Positions 7,723 to 16,075 are shown, counted from the first letter of the stretch. The stretch: DNA of 38,502 bases from an uncultured Bacteroidota bacterium (GCA_913055825.1 CAJXKB010000021.1:1-38502); one strand, 5' to 3'. Translations and numbers: made by a program. Notes: a model not told the origin generated them from the sequence alone.

Positions 7723-9090
7723 TTAATCTTTACTCAGTAATTTTTCCACTTCTGAAATACTCCGCGGTTTGGCAATAATTTTTTTGTCCTTATCCAACAG
7801 AAAAAAAGTTGGCGTTGCAGATACCCCGTATTCATCGGCAATGGGGCCATCCCAGCCTTTCAATTCAGCAATATTGATCCATGGATAAGCTTCTTTTTTA
7901 ATGGCTTGCTCTACATCTTGTTTATTGTCGTCCACCGAAATGGCAATAATTTGAAGTTTTTCAGGATGCTTAGGGTCATAAAATTTTTTCAGTTTGGGAA
8001 GCGAAGCTGTGCAATGCGGGCACCAGCTGGCCCAAAAAACCAGAAGTGTTTTTTCGGATTTTATTTTGCTCAGGTGAATTCTTTTTCCCTGTAGATCGCG
8101 GGCAGTAAAATCAGGGGCGGTATTACCATCAGCGAGTCGTTGAATCAGGTGTAATTCATTCTCCAGTGCCTGTTTTTTTAAAGAGTTGTCGGGGAAGCGA
8201 CCCAGTTGCTGAATAGAAGCGATATGCTGAAGCAAATTGTCAAACCCAAATTGATCGAACCCCCTGACCAGATAATTTAGTGTGTATTCATAAATTTGCT
8301 CATTGATAACCGTTTTTTGTAAAAGGGTATCCACGGCTTGCGTAAAAGCCTGCTCCACCTGTTTTTTACTCATCCCTTTTTCCTGATACAGGCTCAGATA
8401 ACCCACAATTTTTGAAGTCAGCAGGCTGGTACGCAGCAAAAGTGTGTCCTGAAAATCGATCCCTTTAAAATAACTTTGCTTTAATTGTTGCTGTTGTTCG
8501 CCGGGTCTCAAGTTAAAATTAGGGATTTGCGGGCGGTCGAACCGGATAAAATGAGCGGCCATTGTATGTGGGTATTGTTGGATTACCCAATTTGAAACGC
8601 CCTGAATTTGAGCATATAAATTCATCACCTGCGATTTCACCACCGAATAAAAACTGTCATTTTCGGGATAATAATCCAGCACCGGATTTAAAATATTGAT
8701 TTTTTGTTGATTATTTAGTTTGGTATTTAGATATTTATAATAAAGAATATTTTCAACCGAGGAGATAATCTGAATTTGATCATCAGTTTGAAAACCGGTA
8801 GTCCGGAACGCAATATCCTCTTTGTTGTAAATTAAATTAAACATCAGTCCGCTATTGGTCATCAAACGATACATGCCCACCGGTAAATCTTCGGGTAAAA
8901 TCACATCGAACGAACCGGATTGATCGGTTTTTAAGGTATCGATAATTTGTTGTGATACGGCAAAGTCCTGCATCAGATAAATCTCCGATTGCCTGAGCCC
9001 TGGAATAGTTCCACGCAAATGATAACCCTGGGCAAAAATTACCGGAATTCCCGCCAAAACCAACATTAAAATTAATAACGTCCTGCGCAT
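7723..9090 (-). CDS. TlpA-like thiol:disulfide oxidoreductase with N-terminal DUF4369-type domain
   Basis: A 455-aa exported thioredoxin-fold protein. A signal peptide ends near FAQGY (about residue 22). An N-terminal beta-domain (24-120, LRGTIPGLRQSEIYLMQDF) resembles the DUF4369 domain typical of Bacteroidota TlpA proteins. A helical middle follows, then a C-terminal thioredoxin domain with FWASWCPHC (Cys357, Cys360) and the cis-Pro SATPTF (Pro427). It acts in the periplasm or on the inner-membrane face, reducing or isomerising disulfides, for example in cytochrome maturation or stress. A -7 box TATTTTTG lies at 9123-9116 on its strand with no clear -33 partner. Confidence 0.88.
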   Translation of the reverse strand: MRRTLLILMLVLAGIPVIFAQGYHLRGTIPGLRQSEIYLMQDFAVSQQIIDTLKTDQSGSFDVILPEDLPVGMYRLMTNSGLMFNLIYNKEDIAFRTTGFQTDDQIQIISSVENILYYKYLNTKLNNQQKINILNPVLDYYPENDSFYSVVKSQVMNLYAQIQGVSNWVIQQYPHTMAAHFIRFDRPQIPNFNLRPGEQQQQLKQSYFKGIDFQDTLLLRTSLLTSKIVGYLSLYQEKGMSKKQVEQAFTQAVDTLLQKTVINEQIYEYTLNYLVRGFDQFGFDNLLQHIASIQQLGRFPDNSLKKQALENELHLIQRLADGNTAPDFTARDLQGKRIHLSKIKSEKTLLVFWASWCPHCTASLPKLKKFYDPKHPEKLQIIAISVDDNKQDVEQAIKKEAYPWINIAELKGWDGPIADEYGVSATPTFFLLDKDKKIIAKPRSISEVEKLLSKD

Positions 9091-9326
9091 GCTTTTCTAT
9101 TTTAAATTTGAGTGTCAAAAATACAATTATTCCGGCGAAGCAGAGGAATAAGTCAAAGCAATTTTATGTGGAAAGGAATTCGGTTTACATTTGCAAAAAC
9201 AGATGCAGAAACCAAACCACCATGGATCAGAAGTTCATAGGTTTGGAAGTTTAGAGGTTTTATAATATTTTTAAAAACTAAAGTCTTGCACTTAAAGTAC
9301 ATAGTTTCAACTAACGATTGTGACAA

Positions 9327-10106
9327 ATGAAGTTTATAAAAATTGAAGAGAGAGATGGGTTGGCTGAAATGAGTCTTTACAATATCCGTAAAAGCAACTC
9401 GCTGAATTTGGAGATGATCGATGAAATGGTGGCTGCCTTTGATAATTTTGAAAAGAGAAAAACAAGGGTGGTTATTTTGCGTAGCCATCCGGGTTCAAAA
9501 GTATGGTGTGCCGGATTGCGTATTGATCAGTTGCCGGAAGCCGGAATTGATGAAACGCCTTACGAATATGCCCTGGAAAAGATTTTAAAACGAATCGAAA
9601 GTTTCCCGGGAGTCGTTATTGCCATGATTGACGGGAGTGTTTGGGGTGGCGGCTGCGAATTAATTTTTTCATGCGATATTCTTATTGGCTCTCCCAAGGC
9701 CTCTTTTGCCATTACCCCGGCAAAAATAAGTGCTCCCTACAATCCTAATCAGGTAAACCGCGTTTTGCAAAGGGTGGGCAGCAATATTGCCATGGAACTG
9801 TTTTTTACCGCCGATGTAATGAATGCACAACGTGCCGAACGCCTGGGCATTTTGAATCACCTTGTAAATGAAGAAGAATTGGAAGGATTCACCATGAATA
9901 TGGCCCAACGCATTTTAAATAATGCTCCGTTGGCCATCCAATTAATTAAAAATCAGATACATCAACTGGCAACCCAAACAGTAGAGCAACTAACGGAAGA
10001 CAAAAATATGCGAGCAAAAATAAAAGACGTTTTTGAAAGTCGTGATTTCCATGAAGGGAAGCTTGCATTTCTCGAAAAAAGAAAACCTCAGTTTAAAGGG
10101 AAATAA
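9327..10106 (+). CDS. scpB: Methylmalonyl-CoA decarboxylase-like crotonase
   Basis: A 259-aa crotonase-fold protein closely resembling E. coli YgfG/ScpB, which decarboxylates methylmalonyl-CoA to propionyl-CoA. Shared landmarks are SNSLNLEMIDEM, the LRSHPGSKVWCAG oxyanion strand, IDGSVWGGGCELIFSCD, Tyr138 in SAPYN (E. coli Tyr140), GILNHLVNEEELE and the C-terminal FLEKRKP. In E. coli the first oxyanion NH comes from His66; here the aligned residue is Leu64 (CAGLRIDQL). That contact is a backbone NH, so activity can survive, but specificity might differ. First gene of a plus-strand operon: the next gene starts 5 bp after its stop. Other crotonase reactions cannot be excluded. Confidence 0.8.
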   Translation: MKFIKIEERDGLAEMSLYNIRKSNSLNLEMIDEMVAAFDNFEKRKTRVVILRSHPGSKVWCAGLRIDQLPEAGIDETPYEYALEKILKRIESFPGVVIAMIDGSVWGGGCELIFSCDILIGSPKASFAITPAKISAPYNPNQVNRVLQRVGSNIAMELFFTADVMNAQRAERLGILNHLVNEEELEGFTMNMAQRILNNAPLAIQLIKNQIHQLATQTVEQLTEDKNMRAKIKDVFESRDFHEGKLAFLEKRKPQFKGK

Positions 10107-10111
10107 CCACT

Positions 10112-10771
10112 ATGCTTAAATTACTTAAAAAATATCTGCCTGCTTTTTTTCCGGTTGAAAAACGAAAAACAGGGTTTCAAACGCTGGAAATAAACCGCCG
10201 CGAAGGCCACCTGGTACTCGATGCGCCTCATGTTAATTATTCTTACGGTAATTTGCACCGCGTTTTCCAGCAAGCGTTTAGCGACGCCAAACTTGATGTT
10301 TCAAAACTGAATGAGGTCCTGATTTTAGGCTTTGGAGCAGGAAGTGTGGCTGATATCCTCCAAAACGAATCAGGAAGTCAGGCTCATATTACCGGTGTTG
10401 AAATAGATCCGGAAGTCATCGAGCTGGCCAATAAATACTTTGATTTACAAAGTTTTAGCAATCTAAATATTGAAATTGCGGATGCCTTTGAATTTGTAAC
10501 AACTGCCAAACCTGTTTATAATCTTATTGTTGTGGATCTTTTTATCGACCATTGGATTCCTGAAAGATTCGACACTCCTGAATTTATTGAAAATCTTAAA
10601 CGGATACTTTTGCATGGCGGCCAGGTCTTTTTCAACCGGATGGCATACAGCCATCGCGATAAGCAAAGAACAAGGCAGTTTGAAGATCTTTTCAGGCAAT
10701 ATTTCGATAACGTAAACTTCTCCCGAACAAAGGAAATTTCAAATAATATTGTATTTACAGCCATAAAATGA
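10112..10771 (+). CDS. Spermidine-synthase-like SAM-dependent methyltransferase-fold protein
   Basis: A 219-aa protein with a Rossmann SAM-binding core: VLILGFGAGSVADIL (motif I, about 69-83), the acidic TGVEIDPEVIELA (post I), a DAFEF segment, and NLIVVDLFIDHWIPE. The layout matches the spermidine-synthase/fused-methyltransferase group often annotated spermidine synthase. It lacks the full N-terminal polyamine-synthase beta-domain and any clear GGGDG signature, so a genuine aminopropyltransferase role is doubtful and a small-molecule methyltransferase is equally possible. Translational coupling to tex is likely because the two genes overlap by four bases (ATGA). Confidence 0.7.
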   Translation: MLKLLKKYLPAFFPVEKRKTGFQTLEINRREGHLVLDAPHVNYSYGNLHRVFQQAFSDAKLDVSKLNEVLILGFGAGSVADILQNESGSQAHITGVEIDPEVIELANKYFDLQSFSNLNIEIADAFEFVTTAKPVYNLIVVDLFIDHWIPERFDTPEFIENLKRILLHGGQVFFNRMAYSHRDKQRTRQFEDLFRQYFDNVNFSRTKEISNNIVFTAIK

Positions 10772-12903
10772 ATACAGCTATTTCAAAAAAAATCGCAAAA
10801 CAGCTTCATGTTGACGAATGGCAGGTTAACAACGCACTGACACTGAACGCCAAAGGGGCAAGTATCCCATTCATCGCCCGTTACCGCAAAGAGCGAACAG
10901 GTGGTCTCACTGATATTCAGTTGATTGAATTATTAAAATTATTTCAGCAGGAAACCGAGCTGAAAAAACGCAAAACTGCCATTTTAAAAAGCCTGGAAGA
11001 TCAGAATATCGCCGACAGCGATTTGTTGCAAAAAATTGACTCTGCCTACAACATGGCCCGTTTGGAGGACTTGTACCTCCCCTACCGCCCCAAACGCAAA
11101 ACCAGGGCTACCATTGCCAAAAGTAAAGGGCTGGAAACACTGGCAAAAATGATGATGTCGGAAAAAATTGATGATATTGAAGGGGTTGCCGGCCGGTTTA
11201 TTGATGTTCAGAAGGGAGTTGAAACCATTGAGGATGCTTTAAGCGGCGCCCGTGATATTGCAGCAGAATGGATTAGTGAAACGGAATGGGTCAGGGAGCA
11301 ACTGCGACGACGGTTTCAACGTGAGGCCAGATTAGTTTCAAAAGTGATTAAAGGTAAAGAAACAGAAGGCGAAAAATACAAATCGTGGTTCGATTGGGAA
11401 GAAATTGCCCATAAAGCGCCTTCACACCGGATTCTTGCCATGTTTCGTGCCGAAAAGGAAGGCTTTCTGCGATTAAAAATTCAGCCATCGCCGGAAGAAG
11501 CTTATAATTTTCTGCTTCACCGGATTGTCAGAAATGATAACCAATCATCGCAGCAAAAGGCTCTGGCACTTCATGATGCCGTAAAACGATTGCTGTTCCC
11601 GTCTCTTGAATCGGAGTTTCGGCAACAGCTTAAACAAAAAGCCGATGAAGCAGCGGTAAAAGTGTTTGCTGAAAATTTACGCCAGTTGTTAATGGCACCG
11701 CCTTTGGGGATGAAAAGAGTGCTTGCAATTGACCCGGGGTTTCGGACAGGTTGTAAAGTTGTTTGTCTTGATAAAAACGGACAACTTTTACACAACGAAA
11801 CAATCTATCCCCACCCGCCGCAATCAGAAGCCAAAGCTGCCATGAAAAAACTGAAGAGTCTGGTGAGTGCTTATCAGATTGAGGCCATTTCTATTGGTAA
11901 TGGTACAGCCGGTCGCGAAACTGAAAATCTCATCAAACGCATGCAATTCGACCGCGAAGTGATTGCTGTGATGGTGAATGAGGATGGGGCTTCGGTATAT
12001 TCGGCTTCAAAAATTGCCCGCAACGAATTTCCCGAATACGACATCACGGTAAGGGGAGCGGTTTCCATCGGGCGGCGCCTGCAGGATCCGCTTGCCGAGA
12101 TTGTGAAAATCGATCCCAAATCAATGGGCGTCGGTCAGTATCAGCATGATGTAAATCAAAATCTTTTGAAAGAAAGCCTGCAAACTGTGGTGGAACTTTG
12201 TGTAAATGCCGTAGGTGTCGAAATAAATACGGCCAGTCGTGAATTGCTGACTTATGTTTCGGGTATCGGGCCGGTTTTGGCCGGCAAAATTGTTGAATAC
12301 CGTAACGAACACGGCAATTTTAAAAGTCGTGAAGAATTGAAAAAGGTAAAAGGGCTGGGTGAAAAAGCCTTTCAGCAGGCTGCCGGTTTTTTACGTATAA
12401 AAAATGGTAATCAGCCATTGGATGCCAGTGCAGTACATCCTGAAAATTATTTAGTTGTGGACAAAATGGCTAAAAGTCTGGGGTTAAAAATAAACCAGAT
12501 GGTACGAAATAGTGAAGTGAGAAAGAAAATACACCTCGAGGATTTTACAGATGAAACTGTTGGTTTACCTACTTTGAATGATATTCTGGATGAGCTGGAA
12601 AAACCGGGTCGCGATCCGCGTAAGCAGTACAAATTGTTTCAGTTTGATGAATCCATACGCAGTATTGATGATTTAAAACCGGGCATGCGCCTGCCGGGGG
12701 TGGTCACCAATGTAACTGATTTCGGAGCTTTTGTAAATATGGGCATCAAAGAAAACGGGTTAGTACATAAAAGTCAGATTGCCAATGAATTTGTTCAAAA
12801 CCCCACAAACTATTTATCAGTAAATCAACAGGTTTTTGTAAAAATACTGGAAGTGGATAAAGCCCGGAAACGTATCAGCCTGAGTCTGAAAGATGTGGAA
12901 TAA
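10768..12903 (+). CDS. tex: Tex-family RNA-binding transcription accessory protein
   Basis: This 711-aa protein has the full Tex layout: N-terminal helical region with ASIPFIARYRKERTGGL (about 30-46), a YqgF/RNase H-like domain starting at LAIDPGFRTGCKV (about 318), helix-hairpin-helix DNA/RNA-binding segments (YVSGIGPVLAGKI and KKVKGLGEKAFQQAAGFLRI), and a C-terminal S1 domain (GVVTNVTDFGAFVNMGI to ISLSLKD). Tex is the bacterial relative of Spt6 and binds nucleic acid to affect transcription and stress responses. Length is slightly short of E. coli Tex (about 773 aa). It is the last gene of the 9327-12903 operon. A weak AGCTAA/TTAGCT hairpin at 12921-12936 follows it. The 333 bases to the next gene hold a pyrimidine-rich stretch, the repeat at 13086 and the higB promoter. 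Confidence 0.92.
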   Translation: MNTAISKKIAKQLHVDEWQVNNALTLNAKGASIPFIARYRKERTGGLTDIQLIELLKLFQQETELKKRKTAILKSLEDQNIADSDLLQKIDSAYNMARLEDLYLPYRPKRKTRATIAKSKGLETLAKMMMSEKIDDIEGVAGRFIDVQKGVETIEDALSGARDIAAEWISETEWVREQLRRRFQREARLVSKVIKGKETEGEKYKSWFDWEEIAHKAPSHRILAMFRAEKEGFLRLKIQPSPEEAYNFLLHRIVRNDNQSSQQKALALHDAVKRLLFPSLESEFRQQLKQKADEAAVKVFAENLRQLLMAPPLGMKRVLAIDPGFRTGCKVVCLDKNGQLLHNETIYPHPPQSEAKAAMKKLKSLVSAYQIEAISIGNGTAGRETENLIKRMQFDREVIAVMVNEDGASVYSASKIARNEFPEYDITVRGAVSIGRRLQDPLAEIVKIDPKSMGVGQYQHDVNQNLLKESLQTVVELCVNAVGVEINTASRELLTYVSGIGPVLAGKIVEYRNEHGNFKSREELKKVKGLGEKAFQQAAGFLRIKNGNQPLDASAVHPENYLVVDKMAKSLGLKINQMVRNSEVRKKIHLEDFTDETVGLPTLNDILDELEKPGRDPRKQYKLFQFDESIRSIDDLKPGMRLPGVVTNVTDFGAFVNMGIKENGLVHKSQIANEFVQNPTNYLSVNQQVFVKILEVDKARKRISLSLKDVE

Positions 12904-13085
12904 CCGCCTGGATAATTGACAGCTAATGATTTAGCTTTGCTGTTATTTGCCCTTCGGACGTTATTTGGTAATCATTTAGCGGTCATTCGATTGTGGGCTG
13001 CTTATTAAGAAATAACCTTATCATTTTGACTTTTATCTTTCTCCCTTTTGTCTTTTATCTTAAGGTTGTGCATAGGAGGAAGCCC

Positions 13086-13164
13086 TGGCTAAATATTATT
13101 TTGATGTGCTGGAATAAGACAAAGTTAATAACTATTATCAGCGCATCAAAATAGGAATTAGCCA
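13086..13164. repeat. Miniature palindromic element, copy A (second copy at 32134-32226)
   Basis: The ends are imperfect inverted repeats: the left reads TGGCTAAATATTATTTTGAT and continues GTGCTG, and the right end reverse-complemented reads TGGCTAATTCCTATTTTGAT then GCGCTG. The reverse complement of 32134-32226 aligns along the whole length, with only one mismatch in the first 32 bases. There is no coding sequence. The size and terminal inverted repeats suit a MITE- or REP-like element that would extrude a hairpin. Confidence 0.65.
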
Positions 13165-13200
13165 AAGCCCTAAAGTGCAATTAAAAAAATTTGAAATAAA

Positions 13201-13232
13201 TTTGATATTTGTTAACAAGTATGTTAACTTTG
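13201..13232 (+). promoter_or_regulatory. higBA promoter with an overlapping GTTAAC-N6-GTTAAC operator
   Basis: TTTG (13201-13204) and TAACTTTG (13225-13232) lie 20 bp apart and fit the Bacteroidota promoter. The inverted repeat GTTAAC (13211-13216) AAGTAT GTTAAC (13223-13228) overlaps the -7 box, as expected for an operator bound by the HTH antitoxin. The ATG is only four bases past the -7 box, so the mRNA should be leaderless or nearly so. Confidence 0.6.
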
Positions 13233-13236
13233 CCAC

Positions 13237-13584
13237 ATGGCAAGAGAAATAATATTTTATAAAAATTATTTCATCGACTTTTATATTGCCCAAAATATAA
13301 AAGTTCAGGAGAAGATTGAATATGCATTTAAACTAATCAGGACTGTCGAAAGCGTTCCTGAAAAATTTCTGAAGCACATTAAAAGTACTGATGGCCTTTA
13401 TGAAATTAGAATAAAATATCGAAGTGACATTTTCAGAATCTTTTGTTGTTTTGATGAAGGCAGAATAGTAATTCTATTTAATGCTTTTCAAAAGAAAACA
13501 CAGAAAACACCAAAAAAAGAAATTGAAAAAGGATTAAAATTAAAACAAGAATATTTTCAGAATAAAAAAGGAGACAAATCATGA
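13237..13584 (+). CDS. higB: Type II toxin, RelE/ParE superfamily (HigB, Gp49-like)
   Basis: A 115-aa basic protein with the Gp49/HigB pattern: FKLIRTVESVPEKFLKHI, then GLYEIRIKYRSDIFRIFCCFD, VILFNAFQKKTQKTP and the closing Lys-rich helix EIEKGLKLKQEYF. Family members are ribosome-dependent mRNA endonucleases that halt translation; the conserved Arg/Lys and the FQKK(T)QKTP loop are where the active and ribosome-contacting residues lie. The toxin precedes its antitoxin, as is normal for HigBA, and its stop overlaps the antitoxin ATG by four bases. The gene is more AT-rich than its neighbours, which suggests acquisition. Confidence 0.85.
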   Translation: MAREIIFYKNYFIDFYIAQNIKVQEKIEYAFKLIRTVESVPEKFLKHIKSTDGLYEIRIKYRSDIFRIFCCFDEGRIVILFNAFQKKTQKTPKKEIEKGLKLKQEYFQNKKGDKS

Positions 13585-13880
13585 AAACAATAAAAGACGC
13601 CACAACATTTGATGAATTATTAGATATCAAGTATGGAAAATTAGGGACTCCAAAAAGGGATGAATTTGAAGCAAAATCAAAAGCATTTATTGTAGGAGAA
13701 ATGATTAAGGAAGCAAGAAAAGAAGCTCAATTGACCCAGGACGATTTAGCAAAAAGGACTGGAACTAAAAAGAGTTACATTTCCAGACTCGAAAATGGGA
13801 AGATTGATATCCAAATTTCGACACTTTTTAAAATATTTGAAGAAGGACTGGGCAAAAAATTAGGCCTAACAATTTTATAA
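13581..13880 (+). CDS. higA: Antitoxin of HigA type, XRE-family HTH
   Basis: A 99-aa protein with a helix-turn-helix of the XRE/Cro type at about 44-97 (MIKEARKEAQLTQDDLAKRT, then KKSYISRLENGKIDIQISTL). The N-terminal 40 residues are probably the toxin-binding part. It should neutralise the 13237 toxin and repress the shared promoter through the GTTAAC inverted repeat. Translation is coupled to the toxin by the ATGA overlap. Confidence 0.85.
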   Translation: MKTIKDATTFDELLDIKYGKLGTPKRDEFEAKSKAFIVGEMIKEARKEAQLTQDDLAKRTGTKKSYISRLENGKIDIQISTLFKIFEEGLGKKLGLTIL

Positions 13881-13899
13881 AACCTACGACACCACAACA

Positions 13900-13920
13900 G
13901 CGGCTCATAGTGCACGCCGC
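13900..13920. repeat. GCGGC-GCCGC hairpin downstream of the toxin-antitoxin pair
   Basis: GCGGC (13900-13904) pairs with GCCGC (13916-13920) across 11 bases, inside the string ACAACAGCGGCTCATAGTGC. No T-run follows, so it is not a standard terminator. The AACAGCGGC...GTGCAC style is reminiscent of junction sequences I associate with gene cassettes in Bacteroidota, which is a weak recollection only. Confidence 0.3.
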
Positions 13921-14021
13921 AGGTAATACTTATTAATACAAATAATTGTAACTATGAACATGGTGGAAGTCAAGAAAAATAGTAGTGATAATGCGGCACG
14001 TACCATAGCTGCAAACCGATG

Positions 14022-14747
14022 TCAGATACTCACATAATAATCCTCAAGAAAAGAAATGTATTGAGAAGTAAAACTTCCGTCTTCATTTCTGATAACAAAC
14101 TTTTCCGGTTTTACAGGCTTTGACCTGAAACCAAATTGAATATTCATCCGGTTAGGTGATTTGCAGGGTTTTGGAAAGATCAGCATCTGCCCCTGCAGTA
14201 TAAGGCCCTTCTCTACTGCAAGGTGAATAAACTGCTGCCCTTCACGATAAGGCAACACCACCGACAGACACCCGTTTGGATTTAAAAGCCGGCATGTCCC
14301 GTCGATCAGCTGTTCGTAGGTAAGTGAATCAGTGTGGCGGGCCTGTCTTTTTTGGGCTTTTTCCGATTTACGGTCGTTGATAAAAAAAGGCGGATTGCTT
14401 ATGACTAAATCATATTTTTTGGGCGGCTGTTTTACAAATTCGTTGAAATCGGCCTGGATTGGTGTCAAACGATTTGAAAAAGGAGAAGCTTGAAAATTAT
14501 TCTTTGCTTCTTCAAACGATTCCTGATCGAGTTCAACAGCCTCTACATGCAGGTTTGACCGGGCAGCAAGCAAAAGGGGCAAAATCCCGCATCCTGTTCC
14601 CACATCCAACGCCTCCTTTATCCCGCACAGGTCTGTCCATACGCCAAGGATAACCGAATCAGTACCTACTTTCATAGTTGACCTGTGATGGTACAGGCTA
14701 AACTGTTTAAAATGAAACGGACGTGTATCGGGAGCCTTCATCTTCAA
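14022..14747 (-). CDS. tRNA1(Val) (adenine(37)-N6)-methyltransferase, TrmN6/YfiC-like
   Basis: A 241-aa SAM methyltransferase of the TrmN6 type, which puts m6A at position 37 of tRNA-Val. Seen: FHFKQFSLYHHRSTMKVGTD (12-30) typical of the family, motif I ALDVGTGCGILPLLLA (46-61), acidic VELD (71-74), and catalytic NPPF (118-121) followed by RHTDSLTYEQL. Its ATG overlaps the rimM stop (ATGA), so it is translationally coupled to rimM in a ribosome-maturation cluster, which supports a tRNA-modifying role. Confidence 0.85.
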   Translation of the reverse strand: MKMKAPDTRPFHFKQFSLYHHRSTMKVGTDSVILGVWTDLCGIKEALDVGTGCGILPLLLAARSNLHVEAVELDQESFEEAKNNFQASPFSNRLTPIQADFNEFVKQPPKKYDLVISNPPFFINDRKSEKAQKRQARHTDSLTYEQLIDGTCRLLNPNGCLSVVLPYREGQQFIHLAVEKGLILQGQMLIFPKPCKSPNRMNIQFGFRSKPVKPEKFVIRNEDGSFTSQYISFLEDYYVSI

Positions 14748-15295
14748 TCATTCAGATAAACATCCAACAAGCCTTCGGGCGCTTTTACATGCATTGTTGT
14801 ATTCTTCCTGTCAACTTTCTGAATTACATCCTGTGAAAGCGGAATTAAAACTTCTTTTCCATTATGAAAAACCTGGATAACAGCCTGATTTGGATAATCC
14901 AAAATATCGGCAATGGGGCCAATCGATCCAAAATTTTCATCAATCAACTGAAATCCAATTACTTCATGGAAATAAAATTTATTACCGCTGAGCTTGGGCA
15001 ATTTCGAAAGGGGCAGATAAAGTTCATCGTTGATTAGTAAAGAGGAAGTATCGGCATCATTAACATCCTGAAATTTAACAATCAGCTTATTATTTTTGAG
15101 TGAACTATCTTCAATAAAATACGGAATCAATTGGCCATTTACATTTATAAATATCATTTCCAGTTCGCGATAATTCTCCGGATTATCCACATCCAAAAAG
15201 GCAACCAGCTTACCATCGTAGCCATGGGATTTAGTGATTTTTCCGAGATAAAAATAATCTTTAAAAGGATCTTTCGTTTGTTCCGAATGTTTCAT
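14744..15295 (-). CDS. rimM: Ribosome maturation factor RimM
   Basis: A 183-aa protein with the two RimM parts: the RimM N-terminal beta-barrel (FYLGKITKSHGYDGKLVAFL, about 14-95) and the PRC-barrel (FYFHEVIGFQLIDENFGSIG to ILDYPNQAVIQVF and EVLIPL, about 100-175). It binds S19 and helps 30S head assembly. The frame is open 21 codons further upstream, but the ATG at 15295 (MKHSEQTK) is preferred because GGGAAA precedes it and the extra residues (MKTAAVCRKIF) overlap non-coding sequence near the rpsP terminator. The next gene overlaps by 4 bp. Confidence 0.88.
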   Translation of the reverse strand: MKHSEQTKDPFKDYFYLGKITKSHGYDGKLVAFLDVDNPENYRELEMIFINVNGQLIPYFIEDSSLKNNKLIVKFQDVNDADTSSLLINDELYLPLSKLPKLSGNKFYFHEVIGFQLIDENFGSIGPIADILDYPNQAVIQVFHNGKEVLIPLSQDVIQKVDRKNTTMHVKAPEGLLDVYLND

Positions 15296-15365
15296 TTTCC
15301 CAAATTTTAAAAGCAAATGTAAGGTAAATATTTTTCTACATACCGCAGCCGTTTTCACGAAATGC

Positions 15366-15393
15366 TATAAAAAAAGCCCGAATAAACGGGCTT
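15366..15393 (-). terminator. Rho-independent terminator between rpsP and rimM
   Basis: On the minus strand AAGCCCG, loop TTTATT, CGGGCTT is followed by TTTTTATAG. It lies 26 bases after the rpsP stop, so it should end most rpsP transcripts and leave rimM-trmN6 with lower read-through expression. Confidence 0.8.
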
Positions 15394-15418
15394 CATTATT
15401 TTATTTAAAAAAGAAAGT

Positions 15419-16030
15419 TTATTCTTTTCCTTCTTCTTTGGTTTCAGCAGCAGGAGCTTCTTTATCCTGTTTTTCATCGGCAGCAGGAGTTTCAGTTTCT
15501 TCAGCAGGGGTGGCGGCAGCTTTTTCTGCAGCAGCCTTCTCAGCAGCGGCTTTTGCTTCAGCTTCTTCGATAACAGCTCTTTTTTTAGCAAATTCAGCTT
15601 CGCGGGCTTCACGAACTTTTGTTTCTGCTTCGAGACGTGCTGCTTCATTTTCCTGCTTTTTAGCAACGATTCCCTGTGCTTTTGCAGCAATGCGGGCTTC
15701 TTTGTCTTTTAACCATGTCTGGAATTTTTCTTCAGCTTGATCTTCGGTCAGGGCACCTTTTTTCACTCCTTTAAGGAGGTGATATTTATAAAGCACACCT
15801 TTGTAAGAAAGAATCGCCCGCATGGTATCAGTAGGCTGGGCGCCTTTTTGTAACCAACTAAGGGCTAAATCGAAGTCAAGGTTAATTTCTGCAGGGCTGG
15901 TAGTCGGGTTATAAGTACCAATTTTTTCGATAAATTTTCCGTCCCGGGGTGCACGACCATCCGCAATAACGAGATGAAAAAAGGGGCTTCCCTTTTTACC
16001 ACGTCGTTGTAATCTCATTTTAACTGGCAT
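15419..16030 (-). CDS. rpsP: 30S ribosomal protein S16 with long low-complexity C-terminal extension
   Basis: The first 90 or so residues are a normal S16 ([49 protein letters not shown]). Standard S16 is 80-90 aa; this one is 203 aa, with an Ala/Glu/Lys-rich tail from about residue 110, mostly helix-forming and probably solvent-exposed. Tails of this type are usual in Bacteroidota S16 and are not an assembly error. The first ATG is used; a second Met at residue 5 is less likely. rimM and trmN6 follow behind a terminator, and trmD and rplS are absent from the cluster. Confidence 0.95.
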   Translation of the reverse strand: MPVKMRLQRRGKKGSPFFHLVIADGRAPRDGKFIEKIGTYNPTTSPAEINLDFDLALSWLQKGAQPTDTMRAILSYKGVLYKYHLLKGVKKGALTEDQAEEKFQTWLKDKEARIAAKAQGIVAKKQENEAARLEAETKVREAREAEFAKKRAVIEEAEAKAAAEKAAAEKAAATPAEETETPAADEKQDKEAPAAETKEEGKE

Positions 16031-16075
16031 AACAGTCTAATTTTTAAAGTTTAATGTTTAATTAAAATTGGGGTG

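Noticed and set aside
9153-9488. 111-codon minus-strand frame overlapping the start of the crotonase gene
   Set aside because: The plus-strand gene is a clear family member; the antisense frame has no family features.
15355-15690. Lys/Leu-rich open frame inside rpsP
   Set aside because: It is an out-of-frame reading of the Ala/Glu/Lys-rich S16 tail, whose biased codons keep several frames open.
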